This document shows positions 38,751 through 47,212 of a stretch of DNA of 64,000 bases, piece by piece (position 1 is the stretch's first letter; each line of letters opens with the position of its first letter). Location of the stretch: contig NZ_JAGFNS010000012.1 of the NCBI RefSeq assembly GCF_017592555.1, positions 124,001 to 188,000 on the forward strand. The letters are read 5' to 3'. The notes below the pieces were generated by a model that had not been told where the DNA came from, ran no database searches, and was given only the letters and a program-made list of their open reading frames with translations. The translations under genes and the position numbers were made by a program. The stretch comes from Actinoplanes flavus (GTDB lineage: Bacteria > Actinomycetota > Actinomycetes > Mycobacteriales > Micromonosporaceae).

Positions 38751-40712
38751 TTGAGTAGGAATGCACCACCGGTGGCGGCGCGGTCGGCCATCGCGCTGGC
38801 CGGGTTCCCGGTCGTCGCCGGGCTCCAGCTCGCCGCCGTGCTGCTGCTCCTCTGGACGGTCCTGTCGGTGCTGCCCGGCGCGGTCGCGCTGCGGGCCGGG
38901 ATGCCGCTGAGCATCGCCACCGTCGGCGCCCTCGGGTACGGGACCTGGCGGGCCCTGCACACCCGCCGGCGTACCCCGGCCGGGGTGGCGGTCACCCGGC
39001 AGCAGGCCCCGAAACTGTGGGAGCTGATCGACGGTGCCGCCGTGGCCGCCGGGGTCCGCCCGCCGGACGGGGTCACCGTGGTCGCCGACGCCACCGCGGT
39101 CCTCGGCGAGCGCACCCGGGTGCTCGGCCTGATCGGCGGGCGCCGCGACCTCTACCTGGGCCTGCCGCTGCTCCAGGCGCTTCCGCCGGCCCGGCTCCGG
39201 GCGGTGGTCGCGCACGAGCTGGCGCACGGCTCGCCGAAGCTCGGCCGGTGGGCGCCGCTCGCCTACCGCGGGCGGGTCGCGGTCGGCCGGACGGCGCCGC
39301 GGATCTCCCGGCGCAACCCGGCCGGGGCGGTGCTCCGCGCGTACGCGGCGTTCTACCGCCGGATGGACGCCCCGTTCAGCCGCGCTCAGGAACTGGCCGC
39401 CGACCGGATCGCGGCCGACCACGCCGGGGCGGACGAGACCGTGGCCGCGCTACGGGACCTGCCCGCGCTGGCCGGGATGCAGCGCCTGTTCCACGCCGAA
39501 TACGTGGGGCCCGGGTGGCAGGCCGGTTACGTGCCGGACGACGTGTTCGGCGGGCTGTTGCGGGTGCTGGCCGCCCGGTCGGTGGAGATGAGCATGCTGC
39601 GGGCCACCGAGCCGGAGCCGAGCGGTCCGTGGGACACCCATCCGCCGCTGGCCGAGCGGGTGGCGGCCCTGACCCCGCGACCCTCCCCGGCCGATGCCGC
39701 TCCCGAAGAGCCGTCCTCCGCGGAGGACGCCGCCGAGGAGAAGGCGGAGGAGAAGGACGAGAAGGCGCAGGAGAAGGCCGGGGACGAACCGGTGGAACCG
39801 GAGGAGGAACTCGTCCCCGATCTGCCGGCGCTCGGGCGGGCACTCCAGGCGGTGGCCTTCCCGCCACGCGGCCGCACCGTGGTGAGCTGGGACGAATGCC
39901 TCAGCTTCGCCCGTACCACGGAGATGGAACGGGAAGCGGAAGCCGCCCTCGCGGCGATCTCGCGCGCCTCGGACGCGGCCGTTCCGGACGCCGCGCATCT
40001 GCTCACCCTGGTCGCCGACGGCCGGCTGCGCGCCGCGGCCGGCGCCGTCTTCCCGGACGCGTCACCGGAGGAGATCACCGGGCGGATCGTCGACCTGCTC
40101 GGGCTCATGCTGGCCCTCGCCGCGCTGCGCGGCGGCGTGGCCCGCTGGCGGCACAGCTGGACCGGCGCGGCCGAGGTGGTCGCCGTCGACGGCGCCAACC
40201 TGAACCTCGCCGAACTCGCCGCCGCGGCCGCCGACCCGGAGACCACCGAGGCGGTCCGGACCTACCTGACCGAGAACGGCTTCGACCTGGCGGCGCGCGC
40301 GGACCAGCGCGCCGCGGCCCGCGCCCGGGTGCTCGGCGGTCTGGTCAACCTGTCCGCGGACGGCACGCGTACCGATCTGCTGATCACCGACCTGGGCCTG
40401 CTGCTGGTGCCGGGCCTGCCGCGCGGCCGGGGCGTCGAGGCGAAACGCCGGCTGACCCGGATCGCGGCCGACGGTGTCCCGGCCGGCGCCGAACCGCCCG
40501 CCGAGCCCGATTCCGATCAGGAGCTTCGCCGTTTCGTGCCGTTCGCCGACGTCGCCGGGGTGACCGTCCTACCGGGACGCCGCAAGGGGTGGGTGATCGG
40601 CCTGCGGGACGGCGGCAACCTGTCCCTGCGCCCCGCCCTCGACGCCGATGAGCTGCCCGGAGGCTGGGCGGCCTGGGACGAGGCCGTCACCTTCCTGGCC
40701 GGAACCCGCTGA
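38751..40712 (+). CDS. M48-family metalloprotease with long acidic linker and extra C-terminal domain
   Basis: A 653-residue membrane protease. Two hydrophobic segments (about 17-37 and 45-65) are followed by the zinc site HELAH (H155, E156, H159) and third ligand E214 in RAQELAADR, as in HtpX/Ste24 relatives. A Glu/Lys-rich linker (about 320-365, EEKAEEKDEKAQEKAG) leads to a 280-residue C-terminal region with no match I recognise, ending in RRKGWVIGLRDGGNLSLRP. The start is TTG 38751, seven bases after GGGAGGAG; the longer frame from 38709 lacks a ribosome site. It may act on misfolded membrane proteins, but that is the family's general role. Confidence 0.85.
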   Translation: MSRNAPPVAARSAIALAGFPVVAGLQLAAVLLLLWTVLSVLPGAVALRAGMPLSIATVGALGYGTWRALHTRRRTPAGVAVTRQQAPKLWELIDGAAVAAGVRPPDGVTVVADATAVLGERTRVLGLIGGRRDLYLGLPLLQALPPARLRAVVAHELAHGSPKLGRWAPLAYRGRVAVGRTAPRISRRNPAGAVLRAYAAFYRRMDAPFSRAQELAADRIAADHAGADETVAALRDLPALAGMQRLFHAEYVGPGWQAGYVPDDVFGGLLRVLAARSVEMSMLRATEPEPSGPWDTHPPLAERVAALTPRPSPADAAPEEPSSAEDAAEEKAEEKDEKAQEKAGDEPVEPEEELVPDLPALGRALQAVAFPPRGRTVVSWDECLSFARTTEMEREAEAALAAISRASDAAVPDAAHLLTLVADGRLRAAAGAVFPDASPEEITGRIVDLLGLMLALAALRGGVARWRHSWTGAAEVVAVDGANLNLAELAAAAADPETTEAVRTYLTENGFDLAARADQRAAARARVLGGLVNLSADGTRTDLLITDLGLLLVPGLPRGRGVEAKRRLTRIAADGVPAGAEPPAEPDSDQELRRFVPFADVAGVTVLPGRRKGWVIGLRDGGNLSLRPALDADELPGGWAAWDEAVTFLAGTR

Positions 40713-40862
40713 CCCGAGTCGCCTGTACGACGAATCCGCAACCGTTACGTCACTTCGGGTCACAATAACTCCAGCGATTGTCTGCTTGGCCGGCGTCCGA
40801 ATTGGGTAGCAGGTGCCGGAGTGAGGCGCGACGATCGTCTCGGGCGCGGGGGAGGGGCCGTC

Positions 40863-41312
40863 ATGGAACGAGGTCCGTTGGCACTCTTCGGGGCGATCGT
40901 GTCGGTCGGACTGGGTCCCGCCCTGTGGCTCGGCGCGCAGCTCGGTGCGGTCAACCTGGCGCCCAGCCAGCGGCCCGCCCCGGTGAACGAGCAGTTCCCC
41001 GGCGTCGACATGGACTTCGGCGGCGCCGGCGCGGGTGACCCGGCCGTCGATCCGATGTCCACCTTCCCGTTCACGCCGTACCACCGGCCCACGTCGACGG
41101 CGCCCGCGAAGCCGAGGCACGCCGCCACGGCGAGTCCCACGACACTCGAACCGGTGCAGCCCTCCCCGCCGCCGGCCTCGCCGTCGTCGTCTCCGCCGGC
41201 GTCGCCGTCGACCTCACCGTCCGCGCCGCCGCCCAGCACCGCGCCGGTGTCGCCGTCACCCGAGCTCTCCGGGCCGGAGACCAGCGCCGAACCGGATCCG
41301 TCGGCACGATGA
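40863..41312 (+). CDS. Small membrane-anchored Pro/Ser/Thr-rich protein
   Basis: A 149-residue protein with one N-terminal hydrophobic helix (about 6-27, LALFGAIVSVGLGPALWLGA). It is followed by a low-complexity extracellular tail of proline, serine, alanine and threonine, ending PDPSAR. ATG 40863 is preceded by GGGGGAGGGGCC, a strong ribosome site. No domain is recognised. Such tails are common on cell-wall-spanning actinobacterial proteins. It is convergent with the next gene. Confidence 0.7.
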   Translation: MERGPLALFGAIVSVGLGPALWLGAQLGAVNLAPSQRPAPVNEQFPGVDMDFGGAGAGDPAVDPMSTFPFTPYHRPTSTAPAKPRHAATASPTTLEPVQPSPPPASPSSSPPASPSTSPSAPPPSTAPVSPSPELSGPETSAEPDPSAR

Positions 41313-41342
41313 AGGGGAGCCGTTCGCGGCTCCCCTTCATCG
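41307..41342. terminator. Perfect bidirectional terminator hairpin
   Basis: A 16-bp perfect stem (41307-41322 with 41327-41342) closes a TTCG tetraloop. It includes the stop codon of the gene at 40863 and lies 20 bases from the stop of the convergent gene. Confidence 0.85.
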
Positions 41343-41361
41343 TGTTCCTCGTGCGCGGCGG

Positions 41362-42105
41362 TCAGAGGCCCAGCAGCCGGTCCAGAATGTCCCGGTAGCT
41401 ACGCAGCTCGACACGCAGCGCCTCGGTCTCGTCGGTGCCGGTGGACAGCGAGCCGCGGTGGTCGCGCAGCGCCTTGGCCAGCTTGTCGACCGCCTCGTCC
41501 ACCAGTCCGGCCGCCTCGCCGGTGGCCGCCTTCGGGTCGTCGACGAAACGCAGCTGGATGTCGCGCCACCGCTCCCGCAGCGACTCGACGTCGCCGCCCG
41601 GGAAGAGCGCCACCGGGCCGGTGACCGGCTCGTCCGCGGTGCGCCGCGGCTCCTCCACAGCGGAGTCGTCCTCCTCGGGCAGGTGCGGGTCGTCGAAGGT
41701 GCCCCGGTCCTCGAGCGCGCCGTCCACCACGGCGTCGTCCTTGTGCCCGTCGTCCTTGTGCCCGTCGTCCTTGTGCCCGTCGGCCTTGGCGGTGCCGTCC
41801 TCGAAAGCGACGGTACGGTCGGCGGCCGGCTCGGCGGCGGCGGTGGGGATCCGGTCGGTGCGGTCCGGGTCGTCACCCACCGCGGCGGGCTGCCGGTCGG
41901 GCTCGACAGCCTGCTGGTCCGGCCCCGGCTCCCACGGGGATCCGGCCCGCTGCTGCGGGACCGGCCGCGGGGCGGTCCCGTTCGCGCTGTCGTGTTCCTT
42001 GGCCTGGTCGGCCCGGTCGGTCTGGTTGGTCCGGTCGGTCGGGTTGGTCCGGTCGGCCTGGTCGGTCTCGTCGGCCTCGTTGGCCTCGTTGGAGAAGAAG
42101 CGCAT
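41362..42105 (-). CDS. Hypothetical acidic protein, paralogue of the next gene
   Basis: A 247-residue, highly charged protein. The N-terminus is a Thr/Asp/Asn/Gln low-complexity run (TDRTNPTDRTNQTDRADQ, about 18-35). A perfect triple DGHKD repeat (15 nt each, 41734-41778) lies near residue 110. The C-terminal part (about 170-247) is predicted helical: RWRDIQLRFVDDPKAATGEA and later YRDILDRLLGL. That part closely resembles the C-terminus of the neighbouring protein at 42118. There is no membrane segment. It starts 12 bases after its neighbour's stop, so they are co-transcribed. Function unknown. Confidence 0.75.
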   Translation of the reverse strand: MRFFSNEANEADETDQADRTNPTDRTNQTDRADQAKEHDSANGTAPRPVPQQRAGSPWEPGPDQQAVEPDRQPAAVGDDPDRTDRIPTAAAEPAADRTVAFEDGTAKADGHKDDGHKDDGHKDDAVVDGALEDRGTFDDPHLPEEDDSAVEEPRRTADEPVTGPVALFPGGDVESLRERWRDIQLRFVDDPKAATGEAAGLVDEAVDKLAKALRDHRGSLSTGTDETEALRVELRSYRDILDRLLGL

Positions 42106-42117
42106 CGTGGGGGCTCC

Positions 42118-42699
42118 TCAGCGGCTGGTGGCGTCGGTCTCGGGGGCGGTGGGGGTGGGGTGCGCGACCGGGTCCTCGCCGAGCAGATCGGCGAAGAGGG
42201 CGCGGTAGTGGACGAGCGCCTGGCGCAGGTCCTCGGTCTCGGCCCGGCCGTCCCGGCTGCGGACGCTGATCTCGTGGGCGGAGCGGTAGTGCTCCAGGGT
42301 GGCGGCGTGCTCCACGGACAGGTCGGCGAGCCGCTCGTCGTAGTCGCCGGTCGGGTAACCGCGCTCGGCGATCAGCCGGGTGACCAGCTCGTCGGCGGTC
42401 GCCACCGCCTCCTTCGGGCTGTCCACGAACTGGATCTGAACCTCTTCCCAGGCCGCCGAGTACCGGGTCCGCGACTCGGCGGAGAGCGGCCGGATCTCCA
42501 GCTTCGCGTGCCGCTTGGTGCGTTCGAGCAACTCCTTCTCGGCCTCGGAGCGGCTGCCGGTGTCGGCGACCACGCGGTCGTACTCCGGGCCGAAGGTCTG
42601 CCGCAGCCGGCGGCGGCGCGCGGCCTGGACACCGACCACGACCGCGGCCAGCACCAGGAGGACGACGACTATCAGGACGATGGTGGCGGTGGTGGACAT
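42118..42699 (-). CDS. Hypothetical membrane-anchored helical protein
   Basis: A 193-residue protein. Residues 5-27 form a membrane anchor (TATIVLIVVVLLVLAAVVVG), followed by a basic patch (AARRRRLRQ) and a helical cytoplasmic domain. That domain contains AAWEEVQIQFVDSPKEAVATADELV and LRQALVHYRALFADLLGE, which align with the protein at 41362. ATG 42699 follows GGAGGAACCT. Homologues are common hypothetical proteins in actinobacteria; I know of no assigned function. It is divergent from the conservon, separated by 326 bases. Confidence 0.78.
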   Translation of the reverse strand: MSTTATIVLIVVVLLVLAAVVVGVQAARRRRLRQTFGPEYDRVVADTGSRSEAEKELLERTKRHAKLEIRPLSAESRTRYSAAWEEVQIQFVDSPKEAVATADELVTRLIAERGYPTGDYDERLADLSVEHAATLEHYRSAHEISVRSRDGRAETEDLRQALVHYRALFADLLGEDPVAHPTPTAPETDATSR

Positions 42700-43025
42700 C
42701 AGGTTCCTCCTTCTTCCACCGCCTGTATTCCCACCCGATACCACGCGCCAATCACCTCGCACGGAATAAGGGGACGACCGAACCGGGAGCGGGACGCCAC
42801 TGTCGTAAGACCGACGATCTAGCGAAAAAGATCGTGAGGGCGTTCTGGCTGGACAAACAGGAGCAAGACGGCCGGTGGAGCGGTTTCGGGAACTAGCTGA
42901 GACGGACGTCATTACGTATTCTTCCGCAAGCGTGCCCACGGGTGTGCCGGTCATCCCCCTCCGACCGGCCGGTGCTACGGGTGGCGCGCTGGTCGTTCCC
43001 TGCCGAACCCCTCGGGCGGAGCCTG
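42700..43025. other. Divergent promoter region before the conservon
   Basis: No open frame with coding-like third positions is seen. The stretch holds two AT-richer points (around 42820-42835 and 42912-42930) where promoters for the two divergent operons could lie. No clear operator palindrome was found. Confidence 0.4.
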
Positions 43026-45839
43026 ATGAGAAGCCGTAACTGGTCGATCCGTTCGAAGATCATCGCGATGGTCGCGGTGCCGCTGTCCGCGGTGCTGGCC
43101 CTCTGGATCTTCGCGACCTCGGTGACCGCGGGACCCGCGACCCATCTGCTCGACGCCCGCGAGTCGGTTCTCACGCTCGGCGACCCAGGGATGCGGCTGA
43201 TCAACCAGTTGCAGCGCGAACGCCACTACTCCGCCATCTACCAGGCCACCACCCGTCCGGCGAAGACCGAGCTGGCCCAGGAGCGGGTGATGACCGACCG
43301 GCTGGTCGGCGAGGTGCGGGCCGCCGCCCGGAAGGCGGACGCCAGCGAGGACGTCACCGTCCGCGTCGACGCCCTGCTCGCCGAGCTGGACGAGCTCGGC
43401 CGGATCCGCCAAGAGGTCGACGAGCGGAAGACCAGCTACTTCTACACCGCCCAGGATTTCGACCGGATCATCGAGTCGGCGTTCGAGGTCTCCCGGTCGG
43501 CGGCCGTCTTCTTCCACGACCGGGTCGACCGCGAGGTCCGTGGCCTGATCAACGCCTTCCGCGGCCTGGAGTACCTGAGCCGGATCGATGCTTTACTGGC
43601 CGGCGCCAACGCCGAGGGGCGGATCGACGCCAAGACCCGGGAAACCGTGATCCTGTACGTCGGGACCTCCCGCTACCTGATCAGCGCCGGTGTCGCGGAC
43701 ATGCCCGAGCGGGCCAAGGGCGACTACGCGCGGCTGATCACCCACCCCAGCTTCATCAAGATCGACGAGCTGACCAACGCGCTGCTCGCCGAGCGCTACT
43801 CCGGCGGTCCGCCCCCGGTGAACGGCGTCACCTGGCAGGCCGAGTACGACTTCGTGTCCCAGGAGATGCGCGACTTCACCATGCGGGTGGTCGACGACGT
43901 GGCCGAGGACGCGATGCCGTACGCGATCGACATCATCGGCAAACTCGCGGTCGGCGCCCTGCTCGGCCTGTTCGCGCTGGGCGCGTCCGTCTACGTCTCG
44001 GTCCGCCTCGGCCGCTCGATCGTGGGCCGCCTGATCCGGCTGCGCCGCGACGCGCTGGAACTCGCCTCGGAACGCCTGCCGTCGGTGGTCCGGCGGTTGC
44101 AGCGCGGCGAGACCGTCGACGTCGAGGTGGAGACACCCCCGCTGGAGTACGGGCTCGACGAGATCGGCCAGCTCGGGACCGCGTTCAACGACGTTCAGCG
44201 TACGGCCGTGCAGTCCGCGGTCGAGGAGGCGAACGTCCGGCGCGGTATCAACGAGGTGTTCCTCAACATCGCCCGGCGCTCGCAGACGCTGCTGCACCGT
44301 CAGCTCTCGCTGCTCGACCGGATGGAGCGCCGGGAGACCGACCCGCAGGAGCTGGAGGACCTCTACCGGGTCGACCACCTGGCCACCCGTATGCGGCGGC
44401 ACGCCGAGGACCTGGTCATCCTGGCCGGCGCGGCGCCCGGCCGGGGCTGGCGCAACCCGGTTCCGGTGATCGACGTGGTTCGTGGCGCGATCAGCGAGGT
44501 GGAGGACTACAAGCGGGTCGACATCCGCTCGATCCCGACGGCCGCCCTGTCCGGCCGCGCGGTGGGTGACGTCATCCACCTGCTCGCCGAGCTGATCGAG
44601 AACGCCGCCTCCTACTCGCCGCCGCACACCCGGGTCCAGGTCATCGGCCAGATGCTGCCGAACGGGTACGCCGTCGAGATCGAGGACCGCGGCCTGGGCA
44701 TGTCGCCCGAGGCGCTGGAGCAGACCAACCGCCGCCTCGCCGAGCCACCGGACTTCGACCCGGCGGACAGCGCCCGGCTCGGCCTGTTCGTGGTGGCCCA
44801 GCTCGCCCACCGGCACGGCATCCGGGTGTCGCTGCGCGCGTCGGCGTACGGCGGGGTGACCGCCGTGGCGCTGATCCCCGGCGACCTGGTGACCGGCGGA
44901 CCGGGCGGCGGACGGCCGGCCAACGGCTCCACCCCCGGCCCGCTGGTCGGCACCGGCACCGAGGACCCGTCCCGGTCGCTCGCGGCACTCCAGTGGCAGG
45001 GCACCGGCGAGCTGAAGCAGATCACCACGTCCGGCCGCCGGGCCGCCGTCGAGGGCGAGAAGCCGGCGTACGACGGCGTCGCCGTGAACGGGCACCACCG
45101 GGCGGCCGCCGAGCTCACCGGACCGGCGCCGAGCACGGTCGCGGCGGAGTTGAGCGCCGAGGGCCTGGTGCAGCGCAAGCGCACCCGGAAGTCGGCCACC
45201 CCGCCGCCCGCCGTCCCGCCCACCGACGTCGCGGACCAGACGATCGACCTGTCGGTGCTGGACGAACTGGCCGCCGGGCTGCCGGCCGCGCCGCGGGCGG
45301 TGCCCCGCAACTCGGCGCCGCCGGCTCTCGACGCGCCGGATCTCGAGGTGCCGGATCTCGAGGTGCCGGATCTCGAGGCACCGTCGACCGCCGAGGCGCC
45401 GGCTCTGGAGACTCCGTCGACGGAGGACACCGAGACGACCGTGTCCCTGCCGGACCTGTCCGGCTGCGTGACCGGCGAGGACGGGCTGCCCCGCCGGGTC
45501 CGTCAGGCCAGCCTGGCGCCGCAGTTGCGGCAGGCGCCGCCGGCCGAGGAGCCACCGTCTACCGCACCGCCTCGCAGCCCGGAGCAGGTCCGTACGCTGA
45601 TGAGCGCACTACAGCTCGGCACCACCCGCGGTCGCGTCGACGCGGCCCGCGCCGAATCGGCCGCCGGACACGCCGGAGCACCCAACGATGTGACGCCCGA
45701 CGATGCGGCTACCGTCAGTCTCCCGGCCCCGCCGACGGCCGGGGAGAACGAGAACGCACCATCCGGGCCGGAGGTCGGCGTGAGCGGCGACCACGCCGAA
45801 GGTCCCGGGGAGAACCTCTTGCTGGAGAAGGACGCATAA
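43026..45839 (+). CDS. cvnA: Conservon sensor histidine-kinase-like protein CvnA
   Basis: A 937-residue membrane sensor. After a first membrane helix (about 12-32) comes an extracellular NIT (nitrate/nitrite-sensing-like) domain (about 45-295), a second helix (about 303-325), a HAMP-like segment, a helical dimer region and an ATPase domain. That domain has N-box AELIENAASYSPP (N526), G1 EDRGLGMS and a late AYGGVTAVALIP. From about 630 to the end runs a long disordered tail with three PDLEV/PDLEA repeats (15 nt each, 45335-45379). ATG 43026 follows GCGGAGCCT. The stop abuts the cvnB start. CvnA in Streptomyces signals through the three small partner proteins. Confidence 0.93.
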   Translation: MRSRNWSIRSKIIAMVAVPLSAVLALWIFATSVTAGPATHLLDARESVLTLGDPGMRLINQLQRERHYSAIYQATTRPAKTELAQERVMTDRLVGEVRAAARKADASEDVTVRVDALLAELDELGRIRQEVDERKTSYFYTAQDFDRIIESAFEVSRSAAVFFHDRVDREVRGLINAFRGLEYLSRIDALLAGANAEGRIDAKTRETVILYVGTSRYLISAGVADMPERAKGDYARLITHPSFIKIDELTNALLAERYSGGPPPVNGVTWQAEYDFVSQEMRDFTMRVVDDVAEDAMPYAIDIIGKLAVGALLGLFALGASVYVSVRLGRSIVGRLIRLRRDALELASERLPSVVRRLQRGETVDVEVETPPLEYGLDEIGQLGTAFNDVQRTAVQSAVEEANVRRGINEVFLNIARRSQTLLHRQLSLLDRMERRETDPQELEDLYRVDHLATRMRRHAEDLVILAGAAPGRGWRNPVPVIDVVRGAISEVEDYKRVDIRSIPTAALSGRAVGDVIHLLAELIENAASYSPPHTRVQVIGQMLPNGYAVEIEDRGLGMSPEALEQTNRRLAEPPDFDPADSARLGLFVVAQLAHRHGIRVSLRASAYGGVTAVALIPGDLVTGGPGGGRPANGSTPGPLVGTGTEDPSRSLAALQWQGTGELKQITTSGRRAAVEGEKPAYDGVAVNGHHRAAAELTGPAPSTVAAELSAEGLVQRKRTRKSATPPPAVPPTDVADQTIDLSVLDELAAGLPAAPRAVPRNSAPPALDAPDLEVPDLEVPDLEAPSTAEAPALETPSTEDTETTVSLPDLSGCVTGEDGLPRRVRQASLAPQLRQAPPAEEPPSTAPPRSPEQVRTLMSALQLGTTRGRVDAARAESAAGHAGAPNDVTPDDAATVSLPAPPTAGENENAPSGPEVGVSGDHAEGPGENLLLEKDA

Positions 45840-46259
45840 GTGGCACAGACGAAGCAGAGCGCGAATCTCACCTGGCTCCTCGACGACCTGGTCGAGCGGG
45901 TGCCAACCGCGCAGCAGGCGGTGGTGCTCTCGGCCGACGGGCTGATGCTCGGAGCCTCCGCGGCGATGAGCCGGGAGGACGCGGAGCACCTGTCGGCCAT
46001 GGCGGCCGGCTTCCAGAGCCTGGCCAAGGGGGCGAGCCGGCATTTCCGGGCCGGTCAGGTCCGGCAGACGGTGGTGGAGATGGAGGAGGCCTTCCTCTTC
46101 GTCACGGCCGCGGGCCAGGGCGCCTGCCTGGCCGTGCTGGCCTCCGCCGATGCCGACCTCGGCCTGATCGCCTACGAGATGGCCATGCTGGTCACCCGGG
46201 TGGGCCAGACCATGGCCGCCCCCGAGCGGTCGGTGCTGACACCGTCCGACGTCCTTTGA
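45840..46259 (+). CDS. cvnB: Roadblock/LC7 domain protein CvnB
   Basis: A 139-residue single roadblock/LC7 domain: LTWLLDDLVERVPTAQQAVVLSADGLMLGAS at the start, then a central helix and QGACLAVLASADADLGLIAYEMAMLVTRVG. It would act as a partner or regulator of the CvnD GTPase, as MglB does for MglA. The GTG at 45840 follows the cvnA stop with no gap. All four conservon genes are in order and nearly abutting. Confidence 0.95.
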   Translation: MAQTKQSANLTWLLDDLVERVPTAQQAVVLSADGLMLGASAAMSREDAEHLSAMAAGFQSLAKGASRHFRAGQVRQTVVEMEEAFLFVTAAGQGACLAVLASADADLGLIAYEMAMLVTRVGQTMAAPERSVLTPSDVL

Positions 46260-46269
46260 GCAGCCGCGA

Positions 46270-46635
46270 GTGACCCACGACTGGCTGGACAACGAGGCGG
46301 GCCCGGTGGTGCGTCCCTACGCGATGACCCAGGGACGCGTCGCCCCGGCCGACTGTGACTTCGACCTGGTGGCGTTCGTCGTGGCGACCGTGCCCGACAT
46401 GCCACCCGGTCAGCACCTGCAGCCGGAGCACCACGCCATCGTGGCCGCGGCCTGGGAGCCGATCTCCGTGGTGGAGCTGGCCTCCCAGCTGGATCTGGCA
46501 CTCGGTGTGATCCGGGTGTTACTCGGTGATCTACGCTCAGCGGGTCTCATCTCGCTGTACGAACCCCCGGCGGCGTCGCAGCCGCATGACGTCGACGTAC
46601 TCAAGGCGGTTGTCAATGGACTCCGTGCGCTCTGA
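46270..46635 (+). CDS. cvnC: DUF742 protein CvnC
   Basis: A 121-residue DUF742 protein. VRPYAMTQGRVAPA at the N-terminus and a winged-helix-like body (HHAIVAAAWEPISVVELASQLDLALGVIRVLLGDLRSAGLI) are the family hallmarks. It is the third member of the conservon and is thought to bind the other components. GTG 46270 lies 10 bases after cvnB. Its last 20 bases overlap the cvnD start. Confidence 0.95.
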   Translation: MTHDWLDNEAGPVVRPYAMTQGRVAPADCDFDLVAFVVATVPDMPPGQHLQPEHHAIVAAAWEPISVVELASQLDLALGVIRVLLGDLRSAGLISLYEPPAASQPHDVDVLKAVVNGLRAL

Positions 46636-47212
46636 CCGTAACGGCTCGTCGCGCATCCCCGTCGCTCTCAAGATTCTCATCGCCGGTGGGTTCGGCGCGG
46701 GCAAGACCACCATGGTCGGGTCGGTCAGTGAGATCCGCCCGTTGCAGACCGAGGAGGTCCTCACCGGGGCGGAGGGTGCCGACGACGTCTCCGGTGTGGA
46801 GGGTAAGACCACCACGACGGTCACCATGGACTTCGGCCGGATCACCATCACCGAGGACCTGCAGCTCTACCTGTTCGGCACGCCCGGCCAGGACCGGTTC
46901 TGGTTTCTGTGGGACGAGCTGTCCCAGGGTGCGCTCGGCGCGGTGGTGCTGGCCGACACCCGGCGGCTGGCCGACTGCTTCCCGTCGATCGACTACTTCG
47001 AGCAGCGGGGCACCCCGTTCGTGGTGGCGGTGAACTGCTTCGACGAGCAGCACCGGTTCGCCCCGGAGGCGGTGGCCCGGGCCCTCGACCTGGACCCGGG
47101 TGTCCCGGTGGTCCTCTTCGACGCCCGCGACCAGGTGGCCGCCCGCAACGTGCTGATCGAGCTGGTGGAGTACGTGGCCCGCCGTCAGCTGACGACCGCG
47201 GCCCGCCGCTAG
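46616..47212 (+). CDS. cvnD: Conservon GTP-binding protein CvnD
   Basis: A 198-residue small GTPase-like protein. The P-loop is GGFGAGKTT (about 24-32), the switch-II motif FGTPGQDRF, and the base-recognition motif NCFD in place of NKxD, all usual for CvnD. A TTTTVTMDFGRI block provides the switch-I threonine. ATG 46616 lies within the end of cvnC, so translation is coupled. The stop overlaps the convergent SARP gene by four bases. Confidence 0.95.
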   Translation: MDSVRSDRNGSSRIPVALKILIAGGFGAGKTTMVGSVSEIRPLQTEEVLTGAEGADDVSGVEGKTTTTVTMDFGRITITEDLQLYLFGTPGQDRFWFLWDELSQGALGAVVLADTRRLADCFPSIDYFEQRGTPFVVAVNCFDEQHRFAPEAVARALDLDPGVPVVLFDARDQVAARNVLIELVEYVARRQLTTAARR

